Of a stretch of 64,000 bases of DNA, positions 26,441-34,011 are shown in pieces. This stretch comes from DLAJ01 sp964655525 (GTDB lineage: Bacteria > Bacillota > Clostridia > Lachnospirales > Lachnospiraceae): NCBI GenBank assembly GCA_964655525.1, contig CAZZNE010000001.1, positions 310,001 through 374,000 of the forward strand, given 5' to 3'. Numbering within the stretch: position 1 is the first letter of the stretch; each line of letters starts with the position of its first letter. A model generated the notes under the pieces. The model was given only the letters and a program-made list of their open reading frames with translations. It was not told the DNA's origin and made no database searches. The position numbers and the translations under genes were made by a program.

Positions 26441-26893
26441 ATGTTGAAGGGAATACCGGAGATTTTATCTCCAGAACTGCTGAAAGCGCTATGCGAAATG
26501 GGGCATGGGGATTATGTAGTCATCGCCGACGGCAATTTTCCGGCGCAGTCGGTCGGAAAGGATACGCGTGTCATCCGCTGTGACGGACATGGTGTGCCAG
26601 AGCTGCTGCGCGCGATTTTAAAGGTGATCCCGACGGATACTTATGTGGAGCATCCGGTCAATTTAATGGCACCTGAACCGCAGGATCCCAAGCATTTTCC
26701 GATATGGGATACGATTTATGACATCGTGGAGCGTGCGGAAGGGAAAAGCAGGGAAAAGATCGGTTATATCGAGCGCTTTGCTTTTTATGAGGAGTCAAAA
26801 AAAGCGTTTGCGGTCATCGCGACGGGAGAACAGGCGGTCTACGCGAATGTGATGCTGCAAAAGGGCGTGATCACGCCGGATATGCTGGCGTAA
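26441..26893 (+). CDS. fucU: L-fucose mutarotase
   Basis: This is a 150-residue protein of the RbsD/FucU family. It matches FucU along its length: MLKGIPEILSPELLKALCEMGHGD at the start with its catalytic histidine, FPAQSVG, and RFAFYEESKKAFAVIATGE near the end. It converts alpha- and beta-L-fucose so that the kinase next door gets the right anomer. AAGGAG stands before the ATG, and the fucokinase/pyrophosphorylase gene starts 21 bases after its stop, so the two form a fucose salvage unit. No fucose isomerase or aldolase is present, so fucose is used for building rather than broken down. Confidence 0.93.
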   Translation: MLKGIPEILSPELLKALCEMGHGDYVVIADGNFPAQSVGKDTRVIRCDGHGVPELLRAILKVIPTDTYVEHPVNLMAPEPQDPKHFPIWDTIYDIVERAEGKSREKIGYIERFAFYEESKKAFAVIATGEQAVYANVMLQKGVITPDMLA

Positions 26894-26914
26894 ACAGGAC
26901 ATGGGGAGTAGCAG

Positions 26915-29900
26915 ATGGACAATCGGTACGCAAAGCTGAATAATCTATTTTTGAGACAGAGCTATATGGATTCGTGGGAGGAATATGTGCGGGGAATCCG
27001 CAGTAAGCATGCGATTCACTGGGACTATGTGATCCTGACGGCATCGAACGAGGAGCAGGCGGAGGTATACAGACAGCAGATTTCGGAACGGTTAAAAGGC
27101 GGGTTCCTTCCGCAGCAGACGGCGTATGCCGTACTGCCGGATCCGCAGGGAAAACGGATCGGCAGCGGCGGAGCGACGTTCCATGTACTAAAATATATCG
27201 CAGAGCAGAGCAGGCTTCAAGGGAAAACTGTGTCGGATGCGGCGGCTGTTTTCAGGGGGAAACGGATGCTGGTCATCCATTCCGGCGGCGATAGCAAGCG
27301 CGTACCGCAGTATAGTGTATGCGGCAAGCTTTTTTCACCCGTGCCGCGCGAACTGCCGGACGGCAGGCCGTCCACGCTTTTTGATGAGTTCATGATCTCT
27401 ATGGCGGGCGTGGCTGGCAGAATCCCCGAGGGAATGCTCGTGCTGTCGGGCGACGTTCTTCTTTTGTTTAATCCGCTGCAGATCGACGCGCAGTTTCATG
27501 GCGCAGCGGCGATCTCGATCAAGGAGGATGTGGCGGTCGGCAGGGAGCATGGTGTTTTTTTGAATAACGGCAGCGATATGGTCGGGCGTTTTTTACATAA
27601 GCAGTCCGAGGAGGCGCTTCTGCGGCTCGGTGCCGTGAATGATAAGGGATGCGTAGACCTTGATACCGGCGCGGTGCTCTTGGATGCGGAACTGCTCGGC
27701 GCGCTGTTTTCGCTCATCTCGACAGACGGAAGCGTGGATGCGGATAAATACGCGCGCTTTGTCAACGACAGGGCGCGGATCAGCTTTTATGGCGATTTCC
27801 TGTACCCGCTTGCCGAAGACGCGACGCTCGATCAATATTACTTAGAGGCGGCAGAGGGGGATTTCACTGACGAACTGCGAGAATGCCGCACGCAGATATG
27901 GCAGGCAATCCATGAGTTTTCTATGAAGCTGATCTGTCTTTCGCCTGCAAAATTCATTCATTTCGGTACGACGGGGGAGCTTCTCAGCTTAGTGACGTCG
28001 GGCGTGGAGGCTTATGAGTTTTTAGATTGGAAAAAAGATGTATTTTCCGTTTGGGATAAGCATATGTCATTGCCGGCGAATACGGGATTGCATCATTCGG
28101 TTGTGGAGCGGACTTCCTCACTCGGTAACGGCGTTTATGTGGAGCATAGCTATGTGGAGGCGGACGCCGTGATCGGGGATGGCAGTATTGTATCGAATCT
28201 GCGGCTTGGCGGCGTGCATGTGCCGCCGGGGGTGGTGCTGCACGGTATCTTTTTGAGGGACGGCGGCTGTGTGGTGCGTGTCTATGCGACGGAAGATAAT
28301 CCCAAGGGAACGCTCATCAATGACGCGCACTTTCTGCATTCGACGTTGAAGGAGCTGTTGCAGGTTCTGAATAGCAAAGCTGAGGCGCTATGGCCCGGTA
28401 TGGCGGAGAAGGACTGTTTTTTGTGGAATGCTGCCCTGTATCCGGTCTGTAAGACGATGGAGGAAGCGGTGTCGTCGGCATTGTTTTTGTGCCGGGCGGC
28501 AAACGGCGGGAGTTACACAACAGAAGAGCGTGAACAGTGGATTTCGGCGAGGCGTCTAAGTCTTTGCAGCAGTTTTCGGGAGGCAGATACCACAGCGATC
28601 CCGAAATGGCAGGAGCAGTTAAAGAACGAGATCATTGTCAGGAAATTTCTGTGTGCTGTCAGAGAAAAACAGGACTATCATAAAAGCCTGAAAATATTCG
28701 GAGAGCGCGGTGTGAGTGAAGAACAGCTCACAATGTTGCTTGCCGATGCTGAAACGGCCGCTTTTTCTGATAAGATCAGGATTTATTATCACTTATCGCG
28801 CAGTCTGCGTCAGGGACAGCGGTCCGTGGCGGGTTATGATGAAGGCATGCTGGAGGGAATGTGCTTTGATACGATTCGCGATGAAATTTTCCGGGAGGGA
28901 CGTGCGGCAATTCCGAAAAACAATGAACTGAACATTGTTCAAGATGAGGTTTCCGTAGAGCTTCCTGTGCGTGTAAACTGGGGCGGGGGCTGGACGGACA
29001 CGCCGCCACAGTGCAATGAACAGGGCGGTGTGGTCTTAAATGCTGCCATCACCTTAAACGGCGTGCTGCCGGTTCAGGTGCGTGTGAGAAAGCTGAGCGG
29101 ATTTTATGTCGCGTTTGAGAGCGCTGATCTTGGCGCGCGCGGCGAAGCGCATTGTGTGGCGGATATTCAGGACTGTCATAATCCGTATGATTTTTTTGCA
29201 TTGCATAAGGCGGCGCTGATCGCCTGCGGTATCGTTCCATTGGAGGGAGAGGCGGATTTAGAGCAGATCTTAAGGCGTTTAGGCGGCGGTATTTTTCTGT
29301 CCACGCAGGTTGTCGGCGTGCCGAAGGGCTCGGGTCTTGGTACAAGCTCCATTTTATCCGGCGCGTGTGTAAAGGGGATTTTTGAGTTCCTTGGAAAGGA
29401 GCTTTCGGACGAGGCGGTTTATGAGACGGTTTCATGCATGGAACAGATCATGAGTACGGGAGGCGGCTGGCAGGATCAGGTCGGCGGTCTGACGGGAGGC
29501 ATCAAATTGATCACGACGAGACCGGGACTGCATCAGCAGATTTCGGTGTCCTATGTCACGATTCCCGAACCGGCAAAAAAAGAACTGCAGGAGCGGTTTG
29601 CGCTGATCTACACGGGACAGCGGCGGCTTGCGAGAAATCTGCTTCGTGACGTTGTCGGCAATTATATCGGGGGCAGGGAAGAATCGGCCTGTGCACTTTA
29701 TGAGATGAAGCGTGTCGCGTCGATGATGCGCTTTGAATTGGAAGAAGGGAATATCGATGGTTTTGCCGCGCTGTTAAACAGGCATTGGGAGCTGTCAAAG
29801 AAGCTGGATGCCGGTTCGACGAATACCTGTATCGAGCAGATATTCCTTGTCTGCGAGGATATGATCGACGGCCGCTTTATCGCGGGCGCCGGCGGTGGCG

Positions 29901-30013
29901 GATTTATTCAGGTGGTACTAAAGAAAGGTGTGACAAGAAAGCAGCTTGGAGAACGGCTGCGGGAGGTGTTTCAGGACAGCGGTGTCGCGGTGTGGGAATG
30001 CGCGTTTGTATAA
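26915..30013 (+). CDS. fkp: Bifunctional L-fucokinase/L-fucose-1-phosphate guanylyltransferase
   Basis: The 1032-residue protein follows the Fkp plan known from Bacteroides (about 950 residues). The N-terminal pyrophosphorylase half has RIGSGGATFHVLKYI near residue 86 and a beta-helix-like stretch near residues 385-440. The C-terminal GHMP kinase has VNWGGGWTDTPPQCNEQGG near residue 688, the phosphate loop GVPKGSGLGTSSILSGA near 804 and AGAGGGGFIQVVL near 995. It turns free L-fucose, ATP and GTP into GDP-L-fucose. With fucU directly upstream, the locus can put salvaged fucose into its polysaccharide. The gene is longer than Bacteroides Fkp; the extra length seems to lie in the linker around residues 470-680. 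Confidence 0.92.
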   Translation: MDNRYAKLNNLFLRQSYMDSWEEYVRGIRSKHAIHWDYVILTASNEEQAEVYRQQISERLKGGFLPQQTAYAVLPDPQGKRIGSGGATFHVLKYIAEQSRLQGKTVSDAAAVFRGKRMLVIHSGGDSKRVPQYSVCGKLFSPVPRELPDGRPSTLFDEFMISMAGVAGRIPEGMLVLSGDVLLLFNPLQIDAQFHGAAAISIKEDVAVGREHGVFLNNGSDMVGRFLHKQSEEALLRLGAVNDKGCVDLDTGAVLLDAELLGALFSLISTDGSVDADKYARFVNDRARISFYGDFLYPLAEDATLDQYYLEAAEGDFTDELRECRTQIWQAIHEFSMKLICLSPAKFIHFGTTGELLSLVTSGVEAYEFLDWKKDVFSVWDKHMSLPANTGLHHSVVERTSSLGNGVYVEHSYVEADAVIGDGSIVSNLRLGGVHVPPGVVLHGIFLRDGGCVVRVYATEDNPKGTLINDAHFLHSTLKELLQVLNSKAEALWPGMAEKDCFLWNAALYPVCKTMEEAVSSALFLCRAANGGSYTTEEREQWISARRLSLCSSFREADTTAIPKWQEQLKNEIIVRKFLCAVREKQDYHKSLKIFGERGVSEEQLTMLLADAETAAFSDKIRIYYHLSRSLRQGQRSVAGYDEGMLEGMCFDTIRDEIFREGRAAIPKNNELNIVQDEVSVELPVRVNWGGGWTDTPPQCNEQGGVVLNAAITLNGVLPVQVRVRKLSGFYVAFESADLGARGEAHCVADIQDCHNPYDFFALHKAALIACGIVPLEGEADLEQILRRLGGGIFLSTQVVGVPKGSGLGTSSILSGACVKGIFEFLGKELSDEAVYETVSCMEQIMSTGGGWQDQVGGLTGGIKLITTRPGLHQQISVSYVTIPEPAKKELQERFALIYTGQRRLARNLLRDVVGNYIGGREESACALYEMKRVASMMRFELEEGNIDGFAALLNRHWELSKKLDAGSTNTCIEQIFLVCEDMIDGRFIAGAGGGGFIQVVLKKGVTRKQLGERLREVFQDSGVAVWECAFV

Positions 30014-30069
30014 TAAGAGTTAACTATTCAGAGCCAGCCTCGAAAACGCTGCGTGTTTCCTCGGTGTGG

Positions 30070-30113
30070 CGCATCAAAAAAGAACTCCGTCAGCGGCGTT
30101 CTTTTTTGATGCG
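30070..30113. terminator. Bidirectional terminator between convergent genes
   Basis: CGCATCAAAAAAGAAC at 30070-30085 pairs perfectly with GTTCTTTTTTGATGCG at 30098-30113 around a 12-base loop. The 16-base stem contains A- and T-runs that serve both directions. It separates fkp (plus strand, ends 30013) from the GT2 gene on the minus strand, whose last codons it overlaps. Confidence 0.8.
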
Positions 30114-31034
30114 GAACTGACTATCCGCTTCCATCAGTGTGATCTCAAAATCGCGTCGGTTCTTCTCGTTCAAGTTGGATAGAATCAGCCCTGAAAACAG
30201 AGAAATGATGCCTGCAAGAGCCGTGAAGCAGCACACGAACAGCGTCGGGAACTTCAACACGAGTCCGGTGCGCAAAAATTCGCTGAACACGGGGATAAAA
30301 AAGCCGAGCGCAAAGGCAAACAGCACGATGGAGCCCAGACCGTAAAATGCCATGGGCTTATAATTTTTGAACAGACGGACGATCATGCGCAAAACCTTAA
30401 AGCCATCGGAGTAGGTGCTTAATTTGGAGACGCTTCCTTCCGGGCGATCCTTATAATCAACGACGACATTTTCAAGCTGCATATGATTATAGACAGCATG
30501 AATCGTCATTTCCGTCTCAATCTCAAAACCGCGCGAAAGCACGGGAAAGGTTTTGACAAAATTATAGCTGAACGCACGGTAGCCGGTCATAATATCTTTA
30601 ATATCTGATTGAAACAGGCAGTTAATGGAGGTACGCACGAGGCTGTTTCCGAAGTTATGGAACGGGCGCTTGTTCTGTGTGAAGTAGGTGGAGGAGAGAC
30701 GGTCGCCGATGACCATATCTGTTTTGTGGGAAAGCACTTTGTCCACCATTTCCGCTGCACAGTTTAACGGGTAAGTGTCATCCCCGTCGATCATCAGATA
30801 GCATTCCGCGTCGATCTCACGAAACATCCGGCGGATTACATTTCCCTTTCCCTGCATATATTCGCGGCGGACAATGGCTCCGGCTGCCTTTGCGATTTCT
30901 CCGGTGCCGTCCGTGGAATTGTTGTCATAAACATAGATCACGGCGTCCGGCAGCGCTGCCCGCGCGTCGGTCACTACCTTTTCAATTGTCTGAGCCTCGT
31001 TATAACAAGGAATCAATACAGCGATCCGATCCAT
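30090..31034 (-). CDS. Family 2 glycosyltransferase with two C-terminal membrane segments (GtrB type)
   Basis: The 314-residue protein has an N-terminal GT2 domain: AVLIPCYNEAQTIEKVV near residue 6, YDNNSTDGT, and the D-x-D-like MIDGDDTYPL near residue 84. Two hydrophobic segments near residues 232-255 and 267-290 follow. This is the layout of GtrB-like polyprenyl-phosphate glycosyltransferases, which make undecaprenyl-phosphate sugars for transfer outside the membrane. A GtrII-like acceptor enzyme is at 13750-15285. It is the only minus-strand gene between 15.4 and 35.9 kb. GGGAG lies 11 bases before the ATG. Its upstream side is filled by the structured repeat 31072-31277. Confidence 0.87.
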   Translation of the reverse strand: MDRIAVLIPCYNEAQTIEKVVTDARAALPDAVIYVYDNNSTDGTGEIAKAAGAIVRREYMQGKGNVIRRMFREIDAECYLMIDGDDTYPLNCAAEMVDKVLSHKTDMVIGDRLSSTYFTQNKRPFHNFGNSLVRTSINCLFQSDIKDIMTGYRAFSYNFVKTFPVLSRGFEIETEMTIHAVYNHMQLENVVVDYKDRPEGSVSKLSTYSDGFKVLRMIVRLFKNYKPMAFYGLGSIVLFAFALGFFIPVFSEFLRTGLVLKFPTLFVCCFTALAGIISLFSGLILSNLNEKNRRDFEITLMEADSQFRIKKERR

Positions 31035-31071
31035 TAATGTCTGTGCTCCCTTCTGCTATAGGGTCTCCTTA

Positions 31072-31277
31072 AGATGATTGCGAAACGATCATTTATGTGC
31101 TTTGCATATGTGAAATATGCAATCCAACGCGGGCACGCTTTCGCTACAGTTCAACCGCAGCGGTACATAACATGCCAAAATACGGCATGTAAGTACCGGC
31201 GGTCTCACAGTGCCTGCTTATGGATATGCATATTTCACACAGCCATAAAGCCTATCTAAGGCGATTCGCAATCATCT
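31072..31277. repeat. Palindromic structured element, copy A
   Basis: The element is bounded by a perfect 13-base inverted repeat (AGATGATTGCGAA at 31072 and its complement ending at 31277). Inside is a second perfect 13-base inverted repeat (31109-31121 with 31227-31239). The core holds a GGTAC/GTACC stem (31162, 31193) and an ACATGCC/GGCATGT stem (31170-31176, 31184-31190). The 109-base core 31120-31228 aligns without gaps to 54218-54326 at about 84 percent identity. The core hairpin changes by compensation between copies, which points to selection on folded RNA or DNA. No coding frame was found. Confidence 0.8.
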
Positions 31278-31331
31278 AATAGTGTCTCCCTTATTATCGT
31301 ATAAATATTCGTCAATGTCAAACATAGAAAG

Positions 31332-31360
31332 TTGTATTCCGTCTCCTTTTCGGCTATAAT
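31332..31360 (+). promoter_or_regulatory. Sigma-A type promoter of the acyltransferase-3 gene
   Basis: TTGTAT at 31332-31337 and a perfect TATAAT at 31355-31360 are separated by 17 bases. Transcription would begin near 31367, just before the structured stretch that starts at 31376. The next plus-strand gene starts at 31700. Confidence 0.7.
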
Positions 31361-31375
31361 ATGCATAAGCAATGA

Positions 31376-31648
31376 GCAGTACCAAAATCGAAATGATGAC
31401 GATTGGCTGCTCGCAGTCAAATCGTCATCATTCGATTTTGCCAGGGCGAACGCCCGGCANNNNNNNNNNNNNNNNNNNNNNNNNNNNNNNNNNNNNNNNN
31501 NNNNNNNNNNNNNNNNNNNNNNNNNNNNNNNNNNNNNNNNNNNNNNNNNNNNNNNNNNNGGCTGCTCGCAGTCAAATCGTCATCATTCGATTTTGCCAGG
31601 GCGAACGCCCGGCATGCGGGAAACCGAAGGTTTGCCGCATGGTACTGC
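31376..31648 (+). other. Structured leader with branched stem-loops, interrupted by the sequence gap
   Basis: GCAGTACC (31376-31383) pairs with GGTACTGC (31641-31648) and encloses three arms. Arm one is a stem of 20 pairs with one bulge (31384-31404 with 31420-31439). Arm two is TGCCaGGGCG/CGCCCGGCA. Arm three is ATGCGGgAAACC/GGTTTgCCGCAT (31614-31638). The stretch lies in the likely 5' leader of the acyltransferase gene, directly after a strong promoter. A leader RNA with a regulatory fold or an inserted palindromic element would both explain it. Confidence 0.55.
31405..31614 (+). repeat. Identical 55-base sequences flanking a 100-N gap
   Basis: Bases 31405-31459 and 31560-31614 are identical over 55 bases and stand at the two edges of exactly 100 N (31460-31559), a conventional placeholder. 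The simplest reading is that two contig ends overlap by 55 bases and nothing is missing. A true tandem duplication of unknown length is possible. A strong hairpin here probably broke the assembly. Confidence 0.9.
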
Positions 31649-31699
31649 GGAGAAAAGCGGTGGCGCAGATGCAAGCGAACAAAAACAGGAGTGGAAGCG

Positions 31700-32731
31700 G
31701 TGGCAAAAAAGTATTACCCTGAATTGGATAAATTAAGAGGTGTCGCAATATTAATGGTGTTACTCTACCACTCCATCCTGGTATATCCCGTTGATCTGAC
31801 GCAGAATCTGTGGTGCAAATATCTGCATAGCCTTTTGTGGATGGCGGAGATGCCGCTTTTTTTTCTGATTTCCGGTTTTTGCTTTCAATATCGGGGACCG
31901 TACGGAACCTATCTGTCGGGGAAAATGCAAAGAATCCTTATACCGCATCTCGTATTCGGGGCGGCTGATACGCTGATCCGTGTGATCCCGAATCCGTTTG
32001 TCCACCGCACGGTTGACTGGCAGGGGGCGCTGAAGGAATTTTTTCTGGATGGAGCAAACGATTGGTTTTTATTGTCGTTATTTACGATTTTTCTGATCGC
32101 GCCGCTTGGAGCGAAGCTGTTGCAGCAAAAAGGCGGAACTGCGATGCTTTTTGCTTTGGCGCTGCTCTTGTTTTTGGCTTACCGCTATGTTCCGGCGGTG
32201 TTTTCTTTTCGGAATAGCAGTACATTCAATCTATATTTTGTGATCGGAATGATTCTTAGAAAGAAAAGAGAACAGGGTTTACCTGCGCGTATAGGTTTTA
32301 TGCTGCCTGCGTTTGTTGTCGGCGCGGCCGGATTTTACCTATTCATGCATCAGCACTGGATGGTGTATCTGAGTGCAAAGATATTTGCGGACGTTACGAT
32401 CGGTTATGTGCTGCGGCTTCTTTTGGAGCTTGTAACCTCGCTTGCCATCTGTTATGTGCTGTATTGTCTTGTGATATGGTTTCAGGACCGAAGCCGTATC
32501 GTTGACCATTTTTTCACGATCTGCGGCAAATATTCCCTGCAAATGTATTTATTGGACGGATATGCGCTTGTTGTGACGAGGATGCTGCTCGTCCGTGTGA
32601 TGAGGGTGGAGGCGCCGTTGCTGATCATTTTAGGAAATTTTGCGGCAGATACGGCGATCGTGCTTGCGGTGACGCATTGGATAGTAAGGCGTTTTAAGCT
32701 GACGAGGGTCTTATGCGGTCTGAGATCGTGA
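31700..32731 (+). CDS. Acyltransferase family 3 membrane protein
   Basis: The product has 343 residues and about ten membrane segments. The start is a GTG with AGGAG eight bases upstream; the frame is open further back across the N run, but that part is not likely to be coding. YYPELDKLRGVAILMVLLYH with the R-G and conserved histidine, and MPLFFLISGFCF near residue 53, are the acyltransferase-3 signature. Enzymes of this family O-acetylate sugars of capsules and other surface glycans using acetyl-CoA. It is unrelated to the MBOAT type and so a fourth kind of acyl decoration in the locus. The N gap does not touch the coding part. Confidence 0.85.
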   Translation: MAKKYYPELDKLRGVAILMVLLYHSILVYPVDLTQNLWCKYLHSLLWMAEMPLFFLISGFCFQYRGPYGTYLSGKMQRILIPHLVFGAADTLIRVIPNPFVHRTVDWQGALKEFFLDGANDWFLLSLFTIFLIAPLGAKLLQQKGGTAMLFALALLLFLAYRYVPAVFSFRNSSTFNLYFVIGMILRKKREQGLPARIGFMLPAFVVGAAGFYLFMHQHWMVYLSAKIFADVTIGYVLRLLLELVTSLAICYVLYCLVIWFQDRSRIVDHFFTICGKYSLQMYLLDGYALVVTRMLLVRVMRVEAPLLIILGNFAADTAIVLAVTHWIVRRFKLTRVLCGLRS

Positions 32732-32802
32732 CGGCGGTGGTGCCGTCCGGAATGGCGGCAGTAAGATGCAGCCTGAAATAACGACAAAGAGGAGAAAAGA
32801 AC

Positions 32803-33996
32803 ATGGGCGTAATGCCTGCGGTAACGGTTGTACGGATTTTGATCGTGATGTTTGTGCTGCCACTGATGTGTGGTTCTTTTTTTGCTGCGCTCCTGCGGCG
32901 ACATGAGGGGCGCGGGTTTTTGCTCAATGCGTATGTGTTTGGCTGGATCGTTGTTTTTTGTCTGTTTGAGCTTGTCTGTACGCCCTATGTGGTGACACTC
33001 GGCAAATTCAGTAGTTTTTATAAGGTGTACAATCCTTTCCTTCTGGTTGCGGCGTTTGTCTCGATAACAGCGTCGGTAGTCGTGTTATGCAAGAGGAGAA
33101 AGCCTGCGGAAGATCAGGAAACCGGGATAAGCGGCGAGGAAGCGGGTGAGAAGGAGTACACAGCAGGGACAAGCGGAGAAGAGATGGATGGGGAAGAACG
33201 CGCAGCAGGGACAAGCAGGAGTGAAACGGACGGCAAAGCCGTCCGGGATAAGACAGCTTGGTGGGCATGGATTCTCTGGGCGGTTGTGATCGCTTCGGTA
33301 CTTGCACAGATGGTCTTTTTCTATTTTTATAATCATATGAACGGAGACGACTCCTACTATATCGCGCAGTCGGTGATCACGGATTTTGTGGATACGATGT
33401 ATCAGAGGGACGCCTATACCGGTACGCCGATGGGCTTGGACGTGCGGCACGCGCTTTCCGTACTGCCGATTTTTGTGACATGGCTTGGGCGGGTCTGCGG
33501 TCTGCACGCGGCAACGGCGGCGCATGCCGTTTTGGGACCGGTGCTGCTTGCGATATGTTATAGTACCTATGCGCTTATCGGGAGAGCACTGTTTTCGAAA
33601 AACCGCAACGTTGTGCCATTGTTTGTATTGCTTGTGCAGGTGTGGTATGTTTGGAGCAACGTGTCTATTTTTACGCCGGAAACCTTTTTGTATACAAGGA
33701 CGTGGCAGGGAAAAGCCGTGTTTGCCAATATCATTCTGCCGCTTGCGTTTTATCTGCTTTACCGTCTGTTGACCGAGTGGAAGGCTGTTTATATGGCGCT
33801 GCTGATAATCTTGAGCGTTGCGGGGATCTTTACGACGACGGCATCTGTCTATCTGCTTTCGGCGCTGTACGGCATTACGGCGCTGTACTGCCTGATTACG
33901 CAAAGACGATGGAAGAAATGCCTCTGTATTGCGGTCTGCGTCATACCCGCAGTTTTATACGGGCTGGTGTATCTTTGGCTGCTGCGGACGTGGTAG
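32803..33996 (+). CDS. Polytopic membrane protein, possibly DUF6077-like
   Basis: The 397-residue product has about nine membrane segments. After the third segment (near residues 100-145) lies a hydrophilic loop with imperfect repeats of the form AGTSGEEMDGEE, rich in Glu, Gly and Thr. The external segment NGDDSYYIAQSVITDF near residue 185 could be a GT-C-like acidic loop. I recall similar membrane proteins annotated as DUF6077, but I cannot confirm this. It ends at a TAG that is 15 bases from the next start, which has an excellent AAAGGAGGGGG site. The two proteins may correspond to one longer protein in relatives. Confidence 0.6.
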   Translation: MGVMPAVTVVRILIVMFVLPLMCGSFFAALLRRHEGRGFLLNAYVFGWIVVFCLFELVCTPYVVTLGKFSSFYKVYNPFLLVAAFVSITASVVVLCKRRKPAEDQETGISGEEAGEKEYTAGTSGEEMDGEERAAGTSRSETDGKAVRDKTAWWAWILWAVVIASVLAQMVFFYFYNHMNGDDSYYIAQSVITDFVDTMYQRDAYTGTPMGLDVRHALSVLPIFVTWLGRVCGLHAATAAHAVLGPVLLAICYSTYALIGRALFSKNRNVVPLFVLLVQVWYVWSNVSIFTPETFLYTRTWQGKAVFANIILPLAFYLLYRLLTEWKAVYMALLIILSVAGIFTTTASVYLLSALYGITALYCLITQRRWKKCLCIAVCVIPAVLYGLVYLWLLRTW

Positions 33997-34011
33997 GAAA
34001 GGAGGGGGCAT

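Noticed and set aside
31072..31277. Insertion sequence or integron-type site
   Set aside because: There is no transposase or integrase nearby and no target-site duplication that I could see. It is kept as a structured repeat only.
31403..31699. N-terminal extension of the acyltransferase-3 across the N run
   Set aside because: The frame includes 100 unknown bases and hairpin arms. The GTG at 31700 with AGGAG and the family start YYPELDKLRG shows where the protein begins.
33085..33903. 272-codon minus-strand frame opposite the membrane protein at 32803
   Set aside because: It is a shadow of a well-supported plus-strand membrane protein, without motif or ribosome binding site.
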